Made by a program: the position numbers and the translations under genes | The notes under the pieces: generated by a model | What the model saw: the letters and a program-made list of their open reading frames with translations, nothing else | The model's database searches: none | Told to the model about the DNA's origin: nothing | NCBI GenBank assembly: GCA_016721005.1 | Contig: JADKJM010000014.1 | Coordinates: 186,001 to 250,000 of the forward strand | Reading direction: 5' to 3' | Source of the DNA: Flavobacteriales bacterium | GTDB taxonomy: Bacteria > Bacteroidota > Bacteroidia > Flavobacteriales_F > PHOS-HE28 | Length of the DNA stretch: 64,000 nucleotides | Part shown: positions 31,464 to 39,588 of the stretch, one piece after another | Layout: every line of letters begins with the position of its first letter | How positions within the stretch are numbered: position 1 is the first letter of the stretch

Positions 31464-32372
31464 TCACGTCCTTCGACCACCGCGTGGGTGGGCTTGGGCG
31501 TGTACGCGTTTGAGCTTTTCAACCGTGTTGTGGGTGTACACCTGTGTGGCGGCAAGGCCTGCATGGCCCAGCAATTCCTTCACCGCATTCAAGTCGGCAC
31601 CATTCTCTAACATGTGTGTGGCGAAGGTGTGCCGTAATACGTGCGGACTTCGTTTGCGTTGCGAGGTAACCCCACCAAGGTAATGCGCCACCAGCCGCTG
31701 CACACCGCGGCGCGAGAGCGGCTCGCCTTTCGGCCCCACCAGCAACGGCTCACCACCGTTAGGCTCACCAAGCAATGCGGCACGCGCAGTTGAGTAGTCC
31801 TTGAGCGTGGCCAGTAGCGGCGTCGGGATGGGAATGATGCGTTCCTTGTTCCGCTTGCCCAGAACTCGGAGGGTCTTGGTGTGGGTATCGAGATCCGAGA
31901 CCCGCATACCGATGAGTTCCGCCAGGCGCATCCCGGTGCCGTACAGGATCTCCATCACCAGCCGGTCCAGTGATCCTTTGTAGCCCGGGGGCCATATCAC
32001 CTCCTCGAACAACTGCTTCATGTTGCTCGCGCCCACGAACTCCGGCAGGCGCTTGGGCAACTTGGGCGCTTCCACCAAGGCCATCGGGTCAACATTGACC
32101 ACACCCGTCCGGTTGGCGAAGCGGAAGAAGCCGCGCAAGGCACTCAACCGACGACTGACTGTACGCGCACTTTCCTTCTGCTCGATCAGGTGCATGAGCC
32201 ACGCCCGGACCAATTGGTCATCGGCCTTCTCCAGTGGTTCCACCCCTTCCCCAGCAAGGAAGCCTTGGAATTGCAACAGGTCTCTGCGATAAGCAGCCAC
32301 GGTGTGGGCGCTGGAGCGCTTCTCATACGCCAAATGCTCCAGGTAACGATCAAGCAGGGTTCCGGACGACAC
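31464..32372 (-). CDS. Tyrosine recombinase XerC/XerD type
   Basis: This 302-residue recombinase has an N-terminal SAM-like core-binding domain (1-100) and a C-terminal catalytic domain with Arg149 (GTGMRLAEL), Lys173, His244 and Arg247 (HVLRHTFATH), His270 (LLGHAGL) and the nucleophile Tyr279 (TQVYTH). It probably acts in chromosome dimer resolution. Its place between rpsU and hpf is the usual chromosomal locus in Bacteroidota, so it is not part of a mobile element. Confidence 0.92.
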   Translation of the reverse strand: MSSGTLLDRYLEHLAYEKRSSAHTVAAYRRDLLQFQGFLAGEGVEPLEKADDQLVRAWLMHLIEQKESARTVSRRLSALRGFFRFANRTGVVNVDPMALVEAPKLPKRLPEFVGASNMKQLFEEVIWPPGYKGSLDRLVMEILYGTGMRLAELIGMRVSDLDTHTKTLRVLGKRNKERIIPIPTPLLATLKDYSTARAALLGEPNGGEPLLVGPKGEPLSRRGVQRLVAHYLGGVTSQRKRSPHVLRHTFATHMLENGADLNAVKELLGHAGLAATQVYTHNTVEKLKRVHAQAHPRGGRRT

Positions 32373-32391
32373 GACCCGAAGGTATGAATGA

Positions 32392-32426
32392 CGAAGGCGG
32401 ACGGGTCATGGACCCATCCGCCTTCG
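32392..32426 (-). terminator. Long hairpin between rpsU and the recombinase gene
   Basis: 16-nt arms (starting CGAAGGCGGA, ending TCCGCCTTCG) with one mismatch and an ATG loop lie between the rpsU stop and the recombinase start. The T-tract is weak, so it may only partly terminate. Confidence 0.6.
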
Positions 32427-32445
32427 GACTGTTCTTGGGAGTGGC

Positions 32446-32637
32446 CTATTCGGCCTCGGTCTGCATCTGCAGCTTGTAGCTCGCGCGGATGATCTCCTTG
32501 CGGCGGGCCACGCTGGGCTTGGTAAAGCTCTGGCGCTTGCGCAACTGGCGCATGGTCTGGGTGCGCTCGAACTTCTTCTTGAACTTCTTGAGCGCCTTAT
32601 CGATGCTCTCGCCTTCTTTCACCGGGATGATCAGCAT
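32446..32637 (-). CDS. rpsU: 30S ribosomal protein S21
   Basis: This 63-residue basic protein, MLIIPVKEGESIDKALKKFK..., contains the S21 core KKFERTQTMRQLRKRQSFTKP. The longer open frame up to 32913 is upstream noncoding repeat sequence. A consensus promoter lies 24-53 bases before the start. Confidence 0.96.
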   Translation of the reverse strand: MLIIPVKEGESIDKALKKFKKKFERTQTMRQLRKRQSFTKPSVARRKEIIRASYKLQMQTEAE

Positions 32638-32660
32638 GGGTCTTTTCTCTTTCGGGGGCG

Positions 32661-32690
32661 CAAATATAGCGGGGGAGTTCGGAGTTGCAA
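32661..32690 (-). promoter_or_regulatory. Bacteroidota promoter of rpsU
   Basis: TTG (32690-32688), 19 bases, then TATATTTG (32668-32661) on the minus strand, a perfect match to TTG-N19-TAnnTTTG. Confidence 0.85.
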
Positions 32691-32756
32691 GCGCTCGACT
32701 CTTCCAACTGCGCTGCACCGCCCAGAAGAATTCGGGTAGGCAGTGATCGCGGCTCC

Positions 32757-32859
32757 GGTACCGCAGGGTCCACCTCACGCCACGCAAGATCCACGCGCGG
32801 CGAGACACTTCGGAGGCTTCGTCGCGGGGTCGCGAACACCGTTCACCCTGCCCGGGTCT
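32757..32859. repeat. ~105-bp dispersed repeat, copy A
   Basis: It shares CCGCAGGGTCC, CGCGGCGAGAC, TTCGGAGGC, GTCGCGGGGTCG and CACCGTTCACCCTG, in order, with copies at 34026-34127 and 34799-34906. It lies between rpsU and the MORN gene. Confidence 0.8.
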
Positions 32860-32890
32860 AGATCCGTGTGCCGAGGCGTGCCATAGGTCC

Positions 32891-33607
32891 TCAACGATCA
32901 ACCGGCTTGCCATTCATCCACTCACCAACATATCTCTCTCCATTGGCAAGGGTGAAGGTCCCTTGGCCATGGCGCATGCCATTCACCCACTCTCCAACGT
33001 ACCTATTTCCATTGGCAAAGGTTAAGGTCCCTTGGCCATGGTACTCGCCATTCATCCACTCACCAACGTATCTCTCTCCACTGGCAAAGGTGAAGGTCCC
33101 TTGTCCATGATACTTGCCATTCATGTGCTCTCCAACGTACCTATTTCCATTGGTAAAGGTGTAGGCCCCTTGGCCATGGGGCAGGCTATTCACCCACTCA
33201 CCAACGTATCTATCTCCATTGGCATTGGTGTAGGTCCCTGGTCCATGTCGCTCGCCATTCACCCACTCACCAACGTACATAGCGCCATCGGGAAAGGTCA
33301 TGATCCCTTGTCCTTGTGCGTTGCCATTCACCCACTCACCGACGTACTTCCTGCCATCGGCATAGGTCATGGTCCCTTGTCCATGGAACATGTCATTCAT
33401 CCACTCACCAACGTACTTCTCGCCACTGGCATAGGTGAAGGTCCCTTGTCCATGGAGCTTGCCATTCACGAACCCACCAACGTACCAATGTCCATTGGCA
33501 TAGGTGAAGGTCCCTTGTCCATTCACGCAATTGCCGCTGGTGCAATTTTGACTTAGCGCGTCAATCGAGAGGACGAGCACGAGAGGGACAAAGAGAAAGC
33601 GCCTCAT
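32891..33607 (-). CDS. Secreted MORN-repeat protein
   Basis: This 238-residue protein has a signal peptide (MRRFLFVPLVLVLSIDALS), a short Cys-containing linker, and then nine 23-residue MORN repeats of the form HGQGTFTxANGxRYVGEWxNG running to the C-terminus. At DNA level this is a 69-bp tandem array. MORN repeats form open beta-hairpin ladders that bind lipid or protein; the target here is unknown. The start at MRRF is chosen for the signal peptide. Confidence 0.85.
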   Translation of the reverse strand: MRRFLFVPLVLVLSIDALSQNCTSGNCVNGQGTFTYANGHWYVGGFVNGKLHGQGTFTYASGEKYVGEWMNDMFHGQGTMTYADGRKYVGEWVNGNAQGQGIMTFPDGAMYVGEWVNGERHGPGTYTNANGDRYVGEWVNSLPHGQGAYTFTNGNRYVGEHMNGKYHGQGTFTFASGERYVGEWMNGEYHGQGTLTFANGNRYVGEWVNGMRHGQGTFTLANGERYVGEWMNGKPVDR

Positions 33608-33669
33608 AAAGCAGGATGTATTTGCATTGAAATTGTTGAGGCCAATAGGGGCTTGCTTGAGGTCAAATA

Positions 33670-33927
33670 TCAATACCCCATCTGCTTCAAGATGTCACCG
33701 CCCTGCAACCGTTGCAAGGATTCCTCCACGGTGTACGAGGTTCCTTCACCGCGCAGGTATTCGGCTCGGCGCTTGTCCAGTTCGGCCATGTCCTCAGCAG
33801 TGAAGTCGTCATCCACCTGCCCTTGCCGGACCCTGTAGAGCAACGTACGGATCGCTTCCAGGATGTTCGTGTCGCTTTCGTCTTTGATCATCTGCACGAT
33901 CTCGGTCTGTAGGTCGATGGCGCTCAT
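33670..33927 (-). CDS. Orphan antitoxin-like protein (addiction-module component)
   Basis: This 85-residue protein, MSAIDLQTEIVQMIKDESDT..., has the C-terminal block DDDFTAEDMAELDKRRAEYL and EGTSYTVEESL. That block is shared with the two antitoxins encoded at 34207 and 35922. No toxin gene follows it, so it is either an orphan or has lost its partner. Six more residues upstream are open. Confidence 0.7.
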   Translation of the reverse strand: MSAIDLQTEIVQMIKDESDTNILEAIRTLLYRVRQGQVDDDFTAEDMAELDKRRAEYLRGEGTSYTVEESLQRLQGGDILKQMGY

Positions 33928-34025
33928 GGCGGTGTGTTTCGTCACGCAAAGTTAGGCTGATGGCATCCGTTCGGCGTCCGAGCGAAGCGGCGCCAGCGAA
34001 GCCACCTTCTTGCGACCCCGGCTGC

Positions 34026-34127
34026 GGTGCCGCAAGGTCCGCCTCACCGCGCGCGAGCCACACGCGGCGAGACCCTTCGGAGGCCTCGTCGCGGGGTCGA
34101 AATCACCGTTCACCCTGCGTGGGTCTG
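34026..34127. repeat. ~105-bp dispersed repeat, copy B
   Basis: Same ordered blocks as the copy at 32757-32859. It lies in the spacer between the orphan antitoxin and the next antitoxin gene. Confidence 0.8.
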
Positions 34128-34206
34128 GTTTGAGTGGCCGAACTTCGGGGAAGCCTTCAGGAGGACACCCTGAGGTGGCCTAACTTCGCTCAACGAAGAT
34201 CAACCG

Positions 34207-34452
34207 ATGGACTCCGCACGCATCAAGCTCAACCTGATCCAACGACTCCAACTCATTTGGGATGAAGCCGCTCTGCTCCGTGTTCAGAAAGCCATCGACG
34301 CAGAGATCCCGACGGAACTTGCCGATGAAGATCTTACGGACGAGGAACTTGTGGAGTTGAACGCGCGGCGCGATGCCCACCTTCGCGGTGAAGGAAGGTC
34401 GTTCACCCGGGAAGAAGCCATGCGGCTCGCACGCGCAGGCTTCAAGCAATGA
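34207..34452 (+). CDS. Antitoxin of a ParE-like module (partner toxin broken)
   Basis: This 81-residue protein, MDSARIKLNLIQRLQLIWDEA..., ends with the conserved block DEELVELNARRDAHLRGEG and SFTREEAMRLA. It is a clear paralogue of the 35922-36167 antitoxin. Its stop overlaps the toxin start (ATGA), the usual coupling, but the toxin gene is frameshifted. Confidence 0.85.
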   Translation: MDSARIKLNLIQRLQLIWDEAALLRVQKAIDAEIPTELADEDLTDEELVELNARRDAHLRGEGRSFTREEAMRLARAGFKQ

Positions 34453-34741
34453 GCTACCTGTTCGTGGTTCGCGACGCAGCTGTGGAGGACGCAGCGGACG
34501 TTTACGCTACGAAACGCAAACCATTGGCTTGGGCATTCGTTTCCTGATGGCCTTGGACGATCGCTATGCGTTCATCGAGGCCAACCCCTTGGGCTACCAA
34601 CTGCGAAAGGACAACTTCCGGTATGCGCGCGTCGAAGGCTTCCGTTACTTCCGCGTGGTCTATGATGTCGTTGGCACGAACATCACCGTGTACCACGTGC
34701 GGCACACCAGCCGAAGGCCGAGCAAACGGTTCGGGCCGTAG
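34449..34741 (+). pseudogene. ParE/RelE-like toxin, inactivated by a frameshift
   Basis: The frame from the ATG at 34449 reads MSYLFVVRDAAVEDAADVYA and stops after 32 codons. The -1 frame continues the family: YETQTIGLGIRFLMALDDRY, then FIEANPLGYQLRKDNFRYAR and VYHVRHTSRRPSKRFGP. Alignment to the intact paralogue at 35632-35925 (AEIYAYHKQIG) shows one base missing near 34508. The toxin should be inactive unless frameshifting or sequencing error is involved. Confidence 0.85.
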
Positions 34742-34798
34742 TCGCTCCGACTTCAACGCGGCAGGACTCGGAGAATATGGCGTTGTGATGATGGCTTC

Positions 34799-34906
34799 GT
34801 GCCGCAGGGTCCGCACTTTGCACCCCCGCCAAAGCGAACACGCGGCGAGACCCTTCGGAGACTTCGTCGTGGGGTCGCGATCACCGTTCACCCTGCACGG
34901 GACTAA
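34799..34906. repeat. ~105-bp dispersed repeat, copy C
   Basis: Third copy of the element at 32757-32859. It ends exactly where the transposase remnant begins. Confidence 0.8.
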
Positions 34907-35393
34907 CAAGTACGTCGGCAACGTGGTGGCCGCCTTGCGCAAGGCCATCAGCACCATCGCCCAACACCATCCCGATCAAGCCTCCACGGTGCTCGTGTCC
35001 GATGGCGGTGGAGAGAACCACGCGATCAGCGTTGATGAACTCATCGCCTCCGAAGCGCATCCTGCCATCACCAAGATCATCGCCCAGCGCGATATCCGCT
35101 TCTCCAATTCCCCCATCGAAGCGATCAACAAGATCCTCAAGCGCTACCTGCGGTTCCATGACCCGCGCACGCTCGAAGCCACCACGCGCGTGGTGGCCAT
35201 GGCCTTGCACGAGTACTCATTCGTCCGGCCGCACGGTTCGCTCAAAGGCCTGATACCCATGCAACGCTACATCGATCCCACCGCCGTACCGCCCGCCCGG
35301 CACGACGCGGCCGCCGCCCGCGCCTTGCGTATCGAAGAAAACCGGACAGTGAACTGCGCCGCTTGCGCCAAAACCACCGAAGAAGAAAGATGA
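34907..35393 (+). pseudogene. C-terminal remnant of an rve/DDE transposase
   Basis: About 160 codons in frame show the second catalytic Asp (VLVSDGGGEN), the catalytic Glu region (SNSPIEAINKILKRYLRFHD) and the closing HEYSFVRPHGSLKGLIPMQRY typical of IS3-type integrase cores. The N-terminal half with the first Asp is absent; the left boundary is the repeat copy C. Confidence 0.8.
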
Positions 35394-35631
35394 GGATGAT
35401 AATGACCGGCCAAGATCCCCTTGGATCGAATGAAAAACCGGCGTTGATAGAAGACCTACGATCCGTTCGGATCCCAGAAGGATCATCGATCAGGTTCCGC
35501 CACTGCCCCATGTGTTGAAGCTACCCTTCGTCCCCTCACTTCGATATTTCGTAGCGATCATTCCGGGGTTGTCGTGGAAGCAGCACGGCGCTGCTTTTGA
35601 GCGACCGCACACAAGACCGCATTCTCTTTCT

Positions 35632-35925
35632 CTACGGCCCTAACTCCTCGCTGACTTTGCGGCTCGTGTGGCGCACCTGGAACACCACCACATCCTGCCC
35701 GATCAACGCGTACACCACGCGGTAACGGAACTTGCGCACCATCACATGACGGTAGTTCTTCTTGCGGATCTGGTAGCCGGTCGGGTTGCGTGTGATGAAG
35801 GCGTAGCAGGCGTCCAACTCTTTGTCGAAGCGATCGGCAAGGGCTTGCCCGATCTGTTTGTGGTAGGCGTAGATCTCCGCAGTTTCCGCGATCGCCTCCG
35901 GCTTAACGACCAATGTATAGCTCAT
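35632..35925 (-). CDS. ParE/RelE-family toxin
   Basis: This 97-residue protein, MSYTLVVKPEAIAETAEIYA..., shows the toxin fold markers: N-terminal strand-helix, FITRNPTGYQIRKKNYRHVM, FRYRVVYALIGQDVVVFQVRHTSRK (in part). Targets of this family are gyrase or ribosome-bound mRNA; the sequence does not decide which. Its start overlaps the antitoxin stop by four bases. Confidence 0.88.
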   Translation of the reverse strand: MSYTLVVKPEAIAETAEIYAYHKQIGQALADRFDKELDACYAFITRNPTGYQIRKKNYRHVMVRKFRYRVVYALIGQDVVVFQVRHTSRKVSEELGP

Positions 35926-36167
35926 CCCTTGAACCCTTCGCGCATCATGCGCATAGCCTCCTCATGCGTGTACGACTTGCTTTCTCCGCTCAGGTGGCGA
36001 GCTTGACGCCGATCGAGTTCCGCGATCTCATCATCGGTATAGTCGTCCTCGCCGATCTCTTCGGGGATCTCCGTTTCGATGGCGTTGCCGATGCGTTTCA
36101 AGGAGGCTTCGTCCCACACCAACATGAGGCGTTCCATCAGGGTGAGCTTGATGTTTGCGATGTCCAT
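35922..36167 (-). CDS. Antitoxin of the intact ParE-like module
   Basis: This 81-residue protein, MDIANIKLTLMERLMLVWDEA..., has the shared block DDEIAELDRRQARHLSGES and SYTHEEAMRMM. It precedes the toxin with ATGA coupling. It should bind and neutralise the toxin and repress the operon. Confidence 0.85.
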   Translation of the reverse strand: MDIANIKLTLMERLMLVWDEASLKRIGNAIETEIPEEIGEDDYTDDEIAELDRRQARHLSGESKSYTHEEAMRMMREGFKG

Positions 36168-36305
36168 GGCTTCGTGATTGGTCCGGTAAAGTTAGGGCGA
36201 TGGCTATCCGATCGGTGTGACTACGCCAAGGCTTCGTCAACCGATCGTAGGGAACTCGTGCTTGCCCTGGTGAAGGTGCTCGCTGAGAAGAAGTGACCGT
36301 ACGGG

Positions 36306-36695
36306 TCAGGGATTCACAGTAGGCCCAACTGTGCAGTTGGGCTTCGACCATACCATGCGGCTATTGGACGGATTCCTTTCGGCGTACTCAACCTCGAAGG
36401 TCAAGCCGATGCAGGATTTCGTCTGGACGCAATCACCGAACCTCTTATCGCCACCGGCGACAGCTACGTATCGTGTACCATCAACGTAGTACTCGTAGCG
36501 CGTTAGCCTTCCACTATGGCCCGAACGCTCATGCTCGATAATTGTTCCGCAGGTTACAAGTGGATGATCGTCAATCTCGTTCTTGTTCATGCGTTCCCTG
36601 ACAACGATCCATACCCCAAGAACAAGAAGTCCAACCAGCAGCAACCAGCCCAAAGGGGTGGACGGAACGAACTGCCTTGATAGCCAACTTCTCAT
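36306..36695 (-). CDS. Single-span membrane protein coupled to the RHS gene (candidate immunity protein)
   Basis: This 129-residue protein has one membrane span (about residues 15-34, LGWLLLVGLLVLGVWIVV) and a DUF3592-like beta domain (CGTIIEHERSG, RYEYYVDGTRYVA, FEVEYAERNPSNSRM). It starts within the RHS stop codon (ATGA), so it is the downstream partner of the toxin tip. Immunity function is inferred from position only. Confidence 0.65.
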   Translation of the reverse strand: MRSWLSRQFVPSTPLGWLLLVGLLVLGVWIVVRERMNKNEIDDHPLVTCGTIIEHERSGHSGRLTRYEYYVDGTRYVAVAGGDKRFGDCVQTKSCIGLTFEVEYAERNPSNSRMVWSKPNCTVGPTVNP

Positions 36696-38440
36696 TGGTT
36701 CACTGCACCCTTTACCAGATCGGAACCCATGTTCTCACCTACCCCTGTGGTAAACTCTGTGAGCCTCCTTCCAGCACGACTTCCAACGTCTCCTACTGGC
36801 ACCATCTTGCCACCTAGCCCCCAGCCGCCTTCTATGGCCGCATCGACAACGCTCTTCTCACCGAAAACGGATTGCCATTTACCGGAGGGCGTTAGGTCGA
36901 ATGATGAGCTAACAAGAATGTCAGCCCCACTAGGAAGACCTGCGGCAGCCATATCAACTACATCGAGATTGTCCCAGTCGCCGCCGTTTGCTGCAAGCTG
37001 CTGTGCACCATTCGAGAGAATGTCAAAGCCTTGTCCACCAATTCCGCCGGTTGTAAGCCCTAGCGCTAGGTTCAACATGCCCTTGGCGTATGCATCAGAG
37101 AACGCTCCGCCACGAGCCGCATCCCTTCGGCCGAGCATCATCATTTGGAACTGGAAGTCGGCGTTGTCTTGATAACACGGACCAAACTGCGCCGCTGGCA
37201 ATGCTTCGTTACGCCCGGTGGGTTGCCAGGTCGTCGACCAGCGTGAGCCTTGGGGCTTGCTCGGGTCCTTGTAGGTCCAAAGAGCACCGTGTGTTTCACT
37301 TTGGTAGCGTACCACTTCCCAAGCAACGTCAGAACCCGCGTCGGAAACCATCAACACAGTTCCGCCTGTTCCGTACTTGTCACCGAGATCTTGACGGACG
37401 TTCCATGTGCTTACTGGAGTGGTTGGCTCTAACCCTTCTAGTTCAATCATGTCGATCACCCGGTTACCACTGAACGCATACGGTGACCAGTAGGGGTATT
37501 TACTGACCAGCGGATCGATGCTGAGGAACCTGCCGATCCTCGGATCATGCATTCGGTACTCGAACGCGTAGCTCGTTCCTGTTGAGCCGTGGATCTCATC
37601 GTCCTTGATCTGCCCTTGGAACCCGTAGTTGTAGGAAGAGCTCGAGAAGTTGCGTCCGGGTAAAAGAGACCCGCCCGGCTCATACCCCTGCGCACTCACC
37701 AACTCTGCCTGCTTGGGCGTGCCCCCGCCATTGCCATCCAGCAACCGCCCGGTCACAACAGCACACACGTTCCCCAAGTGGTCCGTGAGCTCGTAGTTGA
37801 GGTCCACCTGTTGGACTGGATTCGCATCCTCATGATCGAAGGAAGGCAACGCATACAACTCCTCTTCTTTGCGCAAGGAACCTAGTCGGCTGCTGCCATA
37901 CAGCGGCCGATCGTTCAACTTCAGGCTCATGCCATCAGCCGTGGTGTTGCTATAGCGGTAAGTGGCCATGATGTTCCCTTGCGCGTCCCGAATGTAGTGC
38001 TCACGGTATCCGGCATCGTCCAGGTCAGGGTCGCTCACCTGCTTCAAGGTGCGCTGTCCGCTGGCGCCATACGCGAACTCCAAGCCGGGCCCTTCGCCGG
38101 TCTCATGCACAACCCGCTTCACCTTGCCCGCCACAGTCCATTCGATGCCCTCGATGTGCGCGCGGTCATCGCGCACCAGATTGCCCAGCGCATCGTAGCG
38201 GTAATTGTTGGTGGAAACTGCCGTATTGATCTCCTCCAGGTCCGTGTCGAAAGCCAGGGTGGTCTTCTTCAGGTCGTCCGGGTCGGGAGCCGTTACAATG
38301 CCATCTGCCGCCAGGTCCTGTAGGTGGTACAGCCGGTTGCGCTGGCGGCGGCCGCCATCGTCGTGGTAGTGGTAGTGCAGGCTGTCGTAGCGTGCCGAAC
38401 CAGCGAACATCCGCGTTAGCGGGGGGGCGTCTAGTGTCAT
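36692..38440 (-). CDS. RHS repeat-associated core protein with variable C-terminal tip (5'-truncated by IS630)
   Basis: The open frame encodes 582 residues. YD repeats (YRYDALGNLVRDD, FAYGASGQRTLKQV) and the core signature (NYELTDHLGNVCAVV; EYRMHDPRIGRFLSIDPLVS, then KYPYWSPYAFSGNRVIDMIE) end near residue 340. A ~235-residue tip with no recognised toxin motif follows. The apparent ATG lies inside the IS630 end, so the gene has lost its secretion and early repeat region. It now looks like a detached C-terminal cassette rather than a functional polymorphic toxin. Confidence 0.8.
   Translation of the reverse strand: MTLDAPPLTRMFAGSARYDSLHYHYHDDGGRRQRNRLYHLQDLAADGIVTAPDPDDLKKTTLAFDTDLEEINTAVSTNNYRYDALGNLVRDDRAHIEGIEWTVAGKVKRVVHETGEGPGLEFAYGASGQRTLKQVSDPDLDDAGYREHYIRDAQGNIMATYRYSNTTADGMSLKLNDRPLYGSSRLGSLRKEEELYALPSFDHEDANPVQQVDLNYELTDHLGNVCAVVTGRLLDGNGGGTPKQAELVSAQGYEPGGSLLPGRNFSSSSYNYGFQGQIKDDEIHGSTGTSYAFEYRMHDPRIGRFLSIDPLVSKYPYWSPYAFSGNRVIDMIELEGLEPTTPVSTWNVRQDLGDKYGTGGTVLMVSDAGSDVAWEVVRYQSETHGALWTYKDPSKPQGSRWSTTWQPTGRNEALPAAQFGPCYQDNADFQFQMMMLGRRDAARGGAFSDAYAKGMLNLALGLTTGGIGGQGFDILSNGAQQLAANGGDWDNLDVVDMAAAGLPSGADILVSSSFDLTPSGKWQSVFGEKSVVDAAIEGGWGLGGKMVPVGDVGSRAGRRLTEFTTGVGENMGSDLVKGAVNQ
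38396..38427. repeat. RHS junction repeat, left copy
   Basis: About 30 bases (CGAACCAGCGAACATC then GCG and a G run) are directly repeated at 39558-39588 on the far side of the IS630 element, with two or three differences. On the minus strand both encode PLT(R/Q)MFAGS, an RHS core motif. Confidence 0.75.
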
Positions 38441-39552
38441 AACCCATTAGTTCATTAACTAAACGACGCGGATTTTTCCAGCATAGGTCCATTTGAAGGG
38501 TGCCGCCCGTTGCTCGTTGTAGGTTCTGATGTACTCCATGATCTGGTCGACGAGTTGTTTGGTGGACTTCCAGACGCCGTTCTTCAAGACGTCCTTGGCC
38601 AGCATGTTGAACCAGATCTCGATCCGATTGAGCCAAGATGAGTAGGTGGGCGTGAAGTGCATGGTGATCTTCCGTTTGGGTTTCAAACCAGGCCTTCACC
38701 TCCTTGGATTTATGCACGGCCAGATTGTCCGTGATGATGTGCAGATGGTTGTTGCGGAAGGTGCGGTCGAGCTTCTTGAGGAAGGTCAGGAAGGTGGTTG
38801 CGTTGTTGGCTTTGACCGGTGTTGCGGTTATCATTCCGGTATGCACGGCAAGGGCGGCCATGAGGGCCACGGTACCATTGCGCTTGTAGGTTGCCGTCAT
38901 GCGCTTGGGCGTGCCCGCCCGAAGTGGGAGTATCGGCTGTGTGCGGTCCAGTGCCTGTATCTGGGTTTTCTCGTCCACGCTCAACACGATGGCGTTCGCT
39001 GGCGGGTCCATATACAGACCGATGATGGTGAGCATCTTGGACTCGAATTCAGGGTCAGGACTTTTCCCGCACCAGTACTCGGTCTTGTGCGGTTTCCAGA
39101 TCAGCGTGCTTGAGGATCAGATGAACGGCGCTCTGACTGATGCCCACTTCTGATGCGATGCGCTCCTGAGACCAATTGGTATAGCCGCCCGTAGGCTTCT
39201 CGCACGCTTTCTGGACCACGCGTGCCTTCTGCTGAGCAGTGATCGTTCTAGCTTGCCCGGACGAGGGGCGTCCTTCAACCCGGCTACGCCCAGTTTTCTG
39301 AACCGGTTGCGCCACTTGTTCACCGTAGGGCGGGTCATCCCGGTGCGCTTGATGATCCCATCCAGACTGTGACCATCATGGCTCAACACGATCACCTGCG
39401 CACGCAGACCGTATCGACGCTCCAACTTGTGGGAGCGGACCATCGCCTCAAGTTCCATGCGTTGCTCTTCGCTTACAGGGATCGGTTTTGCAGTTCGTGC
39501 CATGCCGCGAATATAGCACTATTAGTTTATCTATTACATGGTTATAACACTA
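38432..39552 (-). mobile_element. IS630-family insertion sequence (decayed)
   Basis: The element is bounded by TA dinucleotides and short terminal inverted repeats GTGTCATAAC (left) and GTTATAACAC (right), with weaker similarity further in. It is about 1.1 kb and holds one transposase gene broken in three places. It interrupts the RHS locus between two copies of a junction repeat. Confidence 0.85.
38459..39503 (-). pseudogene. IS630 transposase with three frameshifts
   Basis: From MARTAKPIPVSEEQRMELEA the frame shows an HTH (MTRPTVNKWRNRFRKLG), shifts near 39263, continues as QARTITAQQKARVVQ and WSQERIASEVGISQSAVHLI, shifts again near 39096, carries the catalytic region (IVLSVDEKTQIQALDR, HIITDNLAVHKS), shifts near 38672 and ends TPTYSSWLNRIEIWF. 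Some IS630 elements use one programmed shift, but three point to decay. Confidence 0.85.
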
Positions 39553-39557
39553 GATCC

Positions 39558-39588
39558 GAACCAGCGAACATCTGCGTGAGCGGGGGTT
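39558..39588. repeat. RHS junction repeat, right copy
   Basis: Direct repeat partner of 38396-38427. It lies immediately after the stop codon of the 162-residue gene upstream in transcription. Confidence 0.75.

Noticed and set aside
31464..32372. Integrase of a mobile island
   Set aside because: The Xer-type gene lies between rpsU and hpf, its normal chromosomal place in Bacteroidota, with no attachment-site repeats, so it is a housekeeping recombinase.
35394..35631. Possible small gene or terminator between transposase remnant and toxin
   Set aside because: Only a weak 5-bp GCAGC/GCTGC stem with TTTT near 35580-35600 was seen and no open frame with a plausible product.
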